The position numbers and the translations under genes were made by a program. A stretch of DNA of 64,000 nucleotides from Chryseobacterium gotjawalense. GTDB lineage: Bacteria; Bacteroidota; Bacteroidia; Flavobacteriales; Weeksellaceae. The DNA lies in assembly GCF_030012525.1 (NCBI RefSeq), contig NZ_CP124855.1:248001-312000 (forward strand). The letters run 5' to 3'. Shown here in pieces: positions 59,092-64,000 of the stretch. Numbering within the stretch: position 1 is the stretch's first letter; each line of letters starts with the position of its first letter. The notes beneath the pieces were generated by a model. The model was not told the DNA's origin. It searched no databases and was given only the letters and a program-made list of their open reading frames with translations.

Positions 59092-60584
59092 TCATCAAAA
59101 TAATGGCTGCGGCAGGTTCAAGTTTTCCGGGAGTGAATTACAACGACAAGAAAATAGACAAGGGAAGCGGAGAATTAATGCTGATGAAAAATTTCCCATC
59201 ATTCATTAATAAGTCCAGTAAAAAAGAGCAAGTCCGAGATTATTTGAGAGCGATTTCAGTTGGGAATAAAAAAGTACTAAAACCTCAGTTTCATGCGATG
59301 ATCTCGACCAAATTTCAGGAACATTCGAAAGAGGAGTTGACGGAGATTGCAGAGAATTTCATGGATGAAATGGGTTACGGAAAACAGCCATTTACAGTAG
59401 TTTTTCATAATGATACCGATAATAACCATGTGCATCTGGTTACTACAAGAGTAGACAAAACAACCGGGAAGAAGATTAATGATAGCTATGAAAAACTAAA
59501 ATCACAAAAAGCGCTGGCTCAAGTGATGGAGAAAATATACGGAATAAATGAGAATGAAAAATTAAACAAATTGTTGAATTATAAAATCGGTTCTCTTAGC
59601 CAATTGGAAACTTTACTCGAAAGAAGCGGTTACAAAATGGTGAAAAATAAGGGAGATGAAAACACTCTTGATATTTTAAAAAACGGAGTGAAACAGAAAA
59701 CTATAAATGGTAACCAAATCATTTTCGACAACCAAAAAAATGACAACAGGAAAAATCAAATCAAAGCCATTTTGATAAAATATAAAGAAATCTATTCGAA
59801 TAAGGTTTTTAAAGTGGAAGATAACAGACGGCAAGAATCAATGCTACCAGATGAAAAATTTGCTCATCGAGAAAATTATTCAAAAATGAAAACTGAATTT
59901 GAAAGTGAACTTCAAAAAAAGTTGAAAGACGTTTTTGGGATTGATGTTATTTTTCATCAAAAAGATGATTTGAAACCTTTTGGATACACCTTGATAGACC
60001 ACAAATCAGGAAAGGTATATAAGGGAAGTGAAGTGTTAAAAATGAATGAATTGATTGAATTTACTTCCTATAAAATTGATAAAAAGCTTTTTGAAATCTT
60101 AAAAGATTATAACATTCCAAATCTGGAATCGAAAAAAATATTGCTCGAATTTTTAAACAAAAAATATCCAGAAGCAGAAATCAAGGAATTTATGCTTTTT
60201 GAAAATAGAGGAAAAAAAGATTTGGAAACCTATCGGAAAGTTCAGTTTGAAGTAAAAGATTTTATCAGGAATTACAAAAACACAAATGATGAGAAAAAAG
60301 ATATTTCAATACTAAAAAGTGAAGACGGAAATAGGTACGCAATTCATACGAGGTTCCATTATATCGAAGAACTTCGATTACTATTGGGAGAAAATGAATA
60401 CCAAAGATATTTCAATGCAGAAGGTGTTTTTAATATGGAAATCGAAAACCGAAATCAAAATAATAAAAAAACTGAAATTATAAAAGCGGTAGATGAAATA
60501 TTATTTGAATTGGGGAAGAGTACGACAACAGCAAAAGACCCTGCTGAAAATGAACTTAAAAAGAAACGAAAACGTAGAAAATAA
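59088..60584 (+). CDS. Relaxase/mobilisation nuclease (MobB-like)
   Basis: The 498-residue protein has an N-terminal relaxase domain (about 1-150) with the metal-binding motif VVFHNDTDNNHVHLVTTRVD (HxH), PQFHAMISTKF, and AEN(F)MDEMGYGKQPF. The catalytic Tyr would be near the N-terminus (VNYNDKK). The C-terminal 350 residues are charged and unassigned. It nicks oriT and leads the strand to the recipient. Confidence 0.9.
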   Translation: MIIKIMAAAGSSFPGVNYNDKKIDKGSGELMLMKNFPSFINKSSKKEQVRDYLRAISVGNKKVLKPQFHAMISTKFQEHSKEELTEIAENFMDEMGYGKQPFTVVFHNDTDNNHVHLVTTRVDKTTGKKINDSYEKLKSQKALAQVMEKIYGINENEKLNKLLNYKIGSLSQLETLLERSGYKMVKNKGDENTLDILKNGVKQKTINGNQIIFDNQKNDNRKNQIKAILIKYKEIYSNKVFKVEDNRRQESMLPDEKFAHRENYSKMKTEFESELQKKLKDVFGIDVIFHQKDDLKPFGYTLIDHKSGKVYKGSEVLKMNELIEFTSYKIDKKLFEILKDYNIPNLESKKILLEFLNKKYPEAEIKEFMLFENRGKKDLETYRKVQFEVKDFIRNYKNTNDEKKDISILKSEDGNRYAIHTRFHYIEELRLLLGENEYQRYFNAEGVFNMEIENRNQNNKKTEIIKAVDEILFELGKSTTTAKDPAENELKKKRKRRK

Positions 60585-60594
60585 AAACAGAAAA

Positions 60595-61245
60595 ATGATT
60601 ATCACTTTTGCAACTCAGAAAGGAGGAACTGGTAAAACTACGCTTGCTATAGCTTTTGCCAATTACATTTCGACAATTTCAAAAAGAAAAATCAATGTCT
60701 TTGATTTTGATTTTCAAAAATCATTTTACCACAAATGGAAGGAAGATGAAGCTCTGAATCTTCCAAAGCTTTACGAAGTAGAAATTATAGAGGAGGAAGT
60801 GGAGCAGCCGTTTTCCGATTTTGAAACCATTATTGGACTTAAAGAAAGTGATGACATCAACTTATTTGATTTGGCAGGAACGCTTGATGAAAAATATACC
60901 GATTTATTGATTTATAGCGATTTCATCATTATCCCTTTTGAGTATTCTGATGTCTCTGCAAAATCAACTTTAGTTTTTGTGAATGTATTGGGTCAGTTAG
61001 AAAGTCAGGCAGAACGCATTTTTATCCGTTCAAAATATGATAAAGGCTATAAATACCTTAATCAAGAAGGAATGGATTCAGAAATAATAAAATATGGTAT
61101 TCTACTAAAGAATCCTGTGTTTAAAAGGAATTGTCTACAAACAATCTGTACAAGAGAACTAACGAATCATCAAAAATATGCAGTTAAAAATTCATTGGAT
61201 GAACTCATTAATCAGATCAACGAATCTTTAGAAATTTCGCTTTAA
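60595..61245 (+). CDS. ParA-family ATPase (TraA-like)
   Basis: From the ATG at 60595 the protein has 216 residues. Walker A is ATQKGGTGKTTLAIAFANYI (deviant ParA type), then INVFDFDFQKS and INLFDLAGTLDEKY. Upstream extension to 60493 would overlap the relaxase and lacks ParA sequence. In CTnDOT-type elements such a gene opens the tra operon. Confidence 0.88.
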   Translation: MIITFATQKGGTGKTTLAIAFANYISTISKRKINVFDFDFQKSFYHKWKEDEALNLPKLYEVEIIEEEVEQPFSDFETIIGLKESDDINLFDLAGTLDEKYTDLLIYSDFIIIPFEYSDVSAKSTLVFVNVLGQLESQAERIFIRSKYDKGYKYLNQEGMDSEIIKYGILLKNPVFKRNCLQTICTRELTNHQKYAVKNSLDELINQINESLEISL

Positions 61246-61278
61246 TAAACAAATGTTACCGGAAAATACTTAAAAAAA

Positions 61279-61842
61279 ATGACAAAATTTATCATTATTC
61301 TACTCGCTCTTTATATTCTTTACTACATCGGGAATATCGTATATGACCTCTTTCTTAAAAAGGAGTCTGCCGTAAATTCTGAAGAGAATGAAGACTTTTA
61401 TTTACTTGATTTTGAAGAGTTAAACGAAGTCAATGTCAAAACCATAGGAATTGAGGATGTCGAAAATCTAAATACCCCAAAATCATTTACTAAACGTGAA
61501 TTACCAGTTGAAACAATGCTGTCAGAAGAAAGGCAAAATATGGATCATTGGAGAGAGCGGTTTGAATCTGAACAAAACATTGATGCGTTTGACGATGAAA
61601 AAGTTATAGTACCAACCAAAGAAAAAAAAATTGAAATACCCAAACTAAAGTTCGAAGAGAAACTTGATCCCCTAATAAACGACGATGAACGAATCCAGAA
61701 CCAACAAAGTGAAGCGGTGAATTTAGCAATCAAAAAATTAAATAGTGACCGGTGGAAGAAGATGTTAAATCTAGCTGAAACCAATGTTCAATTAATTAAG
61801 AACATCGATGGATTCAAGGTTTATCAATCAACCGCAATGTAA
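61279..61842 (+). CDS. Membrane-anchored conjugal transfer protein
   Basis: The 187-residue protein has one N-terminal membrane helix (FIIILLALYILYYIGNIVYD) and a charged cytoplasmic part. No known domain was recognised. Its place between ParA- and TraE-like genes matches small, poorly conserved Tra proteins (TraB/C/D position) of Bacteroidota elements. Confidence 0.6.
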   Translation: MTKFIIILLALYILYYIGNIVYDLFLKKESAVNSEENEDFYLLDFEELNEVNVKTIGIEDVENLNTPKSFTKRELPVETMLSEERQNMDHWRERFESEQNIDAFDDEKVIVPTKEKKIEIPKLKFEEKLDPLINDDERIQNQQSEAVNLAIKKLNSDRWKKMLNLAETNVQLIKNIDGFKVYQSTAM

Positions 61843-61877
61843 ATCAATAATATTTTTTTAACCCTTAATTTTTTAAA

Positions 61878-62201
61878 ATGATGAATCAAGAACTCAAAAA
61901 ACACAAAATGATGAAAAGAGCAATAACTGTTTTTGCGATTGTTCTGTCCTTAACTCCTGCATTTGCACAATCTGGTGGTAGTGCTGCTTTAGGTGCAGCA
62001 GCCTCAACTATTTCCGGTTATATCACCGATTTGGGATTGCTGATTTACGCCATTGGTGCCATCGTAGGAACGGTCGGAGGAATTAGGATTTACAACAAAT
62101 GGACGAATGGAGACCAAGACATCAACAAAGAAATTGTTGGTTGGGGAGGTGCCTGTATTTTCCTTTTGTTGGTACCAACATTTATTGCGGCAATATTCTA
62201 A
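61878..62201 (+). CDS. traE: TraE-like conjugal transfer protein (DUF4134)
   Basis: The 107-residue protein has a hydrophobic N-terminal helix, FAQSGGSAALGAAASTISGY then ITDLGLLIYAIGAIVGTVGG and IRIYNKWTNGDQDINKEIVG, as in DUF4134/TraE. It is a small membrane component of the transfer channel, VirB2-like. The stop overlaps the traF start (TAATG). Confidence 0.9.
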   Translation: MMNQELKKHKMMKRAITVFAIVLSLTPAFAQSGGSAALGAAASTISGYITDLGLLIYAIGAIVGTVGGIRIYNKWTNGDQDINKEIVGWGGACIFLLLVPTFIAAIF

Positions 62202-62455
62202 TGGGATATTTCCTTTATAAGGGGTTGAAAAAGCCCCTTATATTTTTCGGACTAAAAGACAAGTATATCTACTTCGCGATGGGTTCAGCCGTTGGTGGAC
62301 TTATTACAGTTGCGATACTTTCTTCTTAGCAAAGGACTTTATAACAAAACAAAGAACGAAGAAGAATTGCACATTATTCCGACAAAATTCAGAAATGTAA
62401 AACTTTTACCAAAAAAAGTAAATCATGAACTTAAAGAAAAAAACTTTTGATATTC
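62201..62455 (+). pseudogene. traF: Broken traF (DUF4133)
   Basis: The frame from the ATG at 62201 gives MGYFLYKGLKKPLIFFGLKD and stops after 42 codons, in a membrane helix (VGGLITVAILSS). In another frame from 62328 the sequence goes on as SKGLYNKTKNEEELHIIPTK then FRNVKLLPKKVNHEL, the typical TraF C-terminus, into the traG start. A deletion of roughly 20-30 codons plus a frame change explains this. TraF is VirB3-like, so its loss may block transfer. Confidence 0.7.
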
Positions 62456-64000
62456 CTTTTATCGGGTATGATTACGGGAAAGACAATAACTGGAATTTTG
62501 ATGTGCTCATCGGTCAGTTCGGCAATCCTGTGATCGGAATACAAATCAAAAATAATGTAGAACAATATTCTGCTGACCCTGAAGCTTATCTACAATTTCA
62601 TACGGTTTTGAATCAAGTTGTTGCGATCATTGGGGAAAATCATATTGTTCAGAAGGTTGACATTTTCAGTAAACAAAAATATACTGCTGAAAAATCAAAT
62701 GAATTTTTACAACAAAAATATTCCGACCATTTTGAAGGCAGGATGTTCAAAACCATCGATACCCTTTTATTGTTTTCGGATATATTAGATCAAAATACAA
62801 AGAAAACCAAATACAATTTTTCTGAAAAAGCGTACAAAATATTAAGAGATAAATGCCTTAAAATCTTTATGCTTCTGACTCAAAATGACTGCGATCCCCA
62901 GTTTTTAAAGGAAAAGGATTTCGAACATTATATCAGTGGAATTTTAACAATGAATTTTGCTCAAACACCCTCTTTTGATAACATTAAAGCCACGCATGAA
63001 CATCTTAACATCGGTAATAAATTTGTTAAAACGATCAGTTTCGTAGACATAGAAAAAATCGAATTACCTTCAGAAATTGAAACCTATTCTTATTTAGGTG
63101 GCAACGGTTCTGCTTCAGAAACAGCAGTTGACAATTTTTCTTTTATCAATGAATTAGACGATTACAAAACCATCGTTTACAATCAAATTATTTCGATTCC
63201 TCATCAAGCTTCAAAACAGCGTGAGTTAGAAAAAAAGAAAAAAAAGCATGAAGGTGTCGCAAATAATTCACCGTCCAATGTCATCGTTGCAGAAGAAATT
63301 GATGAACTGCTTCATAATATAGCGATGGATGGTCAACTCATCGTCGATGCCCATTTTTCCATTTCTTATTCTACAGATTCTCTTGAAAAAATGGAAGAAA
63401 CACAATCCTTAATTGAAAATAAGCTTTTCATGAAAGGAATTATCGTTTCCCAAAATTCTTACAATCAACTTGAGCTTTTTAGATGTTGCATTCCCGGAAA
63501 TGCAGTGGAACTGAAATCATACGATTTATTTACAACTACAAGCGAAGCTGCGCTTTGTTTTTTTTTTAAAGAAAGTTATCCCGTAAACGAAGAATCAAAC
63601 TTTTATTTGCGCTTCACAGATCGACAAGGCGTTCCCTTAAAAATTGACCCATCAGATTTACCAATGAAAACCGGCAGAATAAATAACAGAAATAAGTTTG
63701 TACTTGGTCCGTCCGGTTCTGGTAAATCTTTTTTGATGAACAATATCGTGGAACAATATCTTACTTATAATTATGACGTAATTATTGTAGATACCGGCGA
63801 TTCCTATTCTGGTCTTTGTGCGTACAAGGGTGGAAGATATATTCAATATACAGAGGAAAAGCCAATTACAATGAATCCTTTTTTGATGGATAAAGAGGAG
63901 TTTAACATCGAAAAAATTGAATTTTTAACCAATCTTATTTTTTTGATTTGGCAAGGTGCAGACGAGTCAATGAGTTCCACTCAAAAATCTATTTTAGACA
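62425..64000 (+). CDS. traG: TraG-like conjugation ATPase (VirB4 family), partial
   Basis: The open frame from the ATG at 62425 runs off the right edge after about 525 codons. It begins MNLKKKTFDIPFIGYDYGKD and has Walker A FVLGPSGSGKSFLMNNIVEQ near residues 430-449, then IIVDTGDSYSGLCAYKGGRY. VirB4-like TraG powers the mating channel. The Walker B and C-terminal parts are outside the window. Confidence 0.9.
   Translation, partial: MNLKKKTFDIPFIGYDYGKDNNWNFDVLIGQFGNPVIGIQIKNNVEQYSADPEAYLQFHTVLNQVVAIIGENHIVQKVDIFSKQKYTAEKSNEFLQQKYSDHFEGRMFKTIDTLLLFSDILDQNTKKTKYNFSEKAYKILRDKCLKIFMLLTQNDCDPQFLKEKDFEHYISGILTMNFAQTPSFDNIKATHEHLNIGNKFVKTISFVDIEKIELPSEIETYSYLGGNGSASETAVDNFSFINELDDYKTIVYNQIISIPHQASKQRELEKKKKKHEGVANNSPSNVIVAEEIDELLHNIAMDGQLIVDAHFSISYSTDSLEKMEETQSLIENKLFMKGIIVSQNSYNQLELFRCCIPGNAVELKSYDLFTTTSEAALCFFFKESYPVNEESNFYLRFTDRQGVPLKIDPSDLPMKTGRINNRNKFVLGPSGSGKSFLMNNIVEQYLTYNYDVIIVDTGDSYSGLCAYKGGRYIQYTEEKPITMNPFLMDKEEFNIEKIEFLTNLIFLIWQGADESMSSTQKSILD

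Noticed and set aside
60493-60594. Long N-terminal extension of the ParA-like protein
   Set aside because: The extension lies in another frame over the relaxase 3' end, and ParA sequence begins at the ATG at 60595.
1-64000. tRNA, rRNA or att site marking element ends
   Set aside because: None could be identified by eye; the element borders remain unknown.

Overview
The window looks like genomic DNA of a flavobacterium of the Weeksellaceae type (Chryseobacterium, Elizabethkingia and relatives). The signs are AT-rich DNA, A-rich leaders with few Shine-Dalgarno sites, TAnnTTTG-type -7 boxes, a SusC/SusD pair, DUF6520, GLPGLI and PRTRC proteins, RteC, and grasp-with-spasm peptide maturases. No rRNA, tRNA or CRISPR array was seen. 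All family names come from motif recognition; no database search was possible.

Layout. (1) 1-2.9 kb: a type I restriction-modification edge (hsdM with a dinD-like gene, minus strand) and a two-domain HTH regulator. (2) 2.9-4.7 kb: a gene-free stretch with a probable structured RNA gene and several repeat families. (3) 4.7-14.4 kb: SusC/SusD plus a secreted S9 peptidase (plus strand), facing a DUF6520 Cys peptide, a MauE-like redox membrane protein and an AraC regulator (minus strand). (4) 14.4-16.75 kb: an acyltransferase resembling autoinducer synthases, a PAS-LuxR regulator and a ThiF/E1-like enzyme, bracketed by four CTACAC/GTGTAG palindromes. (5) 16.8-28.0 kb: the maintenance half of an integrative-conjugative or plasmid-like element, with RteC, small HTH proteins, a Rep protein, an iteron origin with a DnaA box, a primase, an AbiEii-type toxin/antitoxin pair, SSB and a PRTRC block. 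(6) 28.0-29.05 kb: a frameshifted secreted-protein gene between two copies of a 120-bp structured repeat. (7) 29.07-57.15 kb: a large minus-strand island for ribosomally made, modified peptides. (8) 57.9-64 kb: a secreted cargo protein, then mobilisation and transfer genes (MobA-, MobB-, ParA-, TraE-, broken TraF- and TraG-like), running off the window.

The peptide island combines three chemistries. Two grasp-with-spasm modules pair an ATP-grasp ligase (GwsG) and a SPASM protein (GwsS) with GG/GA-leader precursors and a C39 peptidase-ABC exporter with an HlyD partner. Five Cys-rich bacteriocin-like precursors sit beside a VKOR protein, a DsbA-like thioredoxin and GLPGLI proteins. A split LanB dehydratase with a prolyl oligopeptidase has a lanthipeptide-like precursor whose core has no Cys, and no LanC is present. 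At least nine precursor genes are visible, most too short for routine gene calling. Seven of the eight non-LanB precursors follow, directly or in tandem, one of six near-identical promoters with a TGTCA/TGACA element; the eighth has a diverged version. Each of these units is followed by a hairpin. Most promoters lie next to a decayed 5' fragment of the C39 exporter or VKOR gene, so the island appears to have grown by stacking modules that broke the gene before them. One module is also inactivated by an IS3-family insertion in gwsG. The AraC/TPR protein at the upstream end and its 23-bp tandem repeats may control part of the island.
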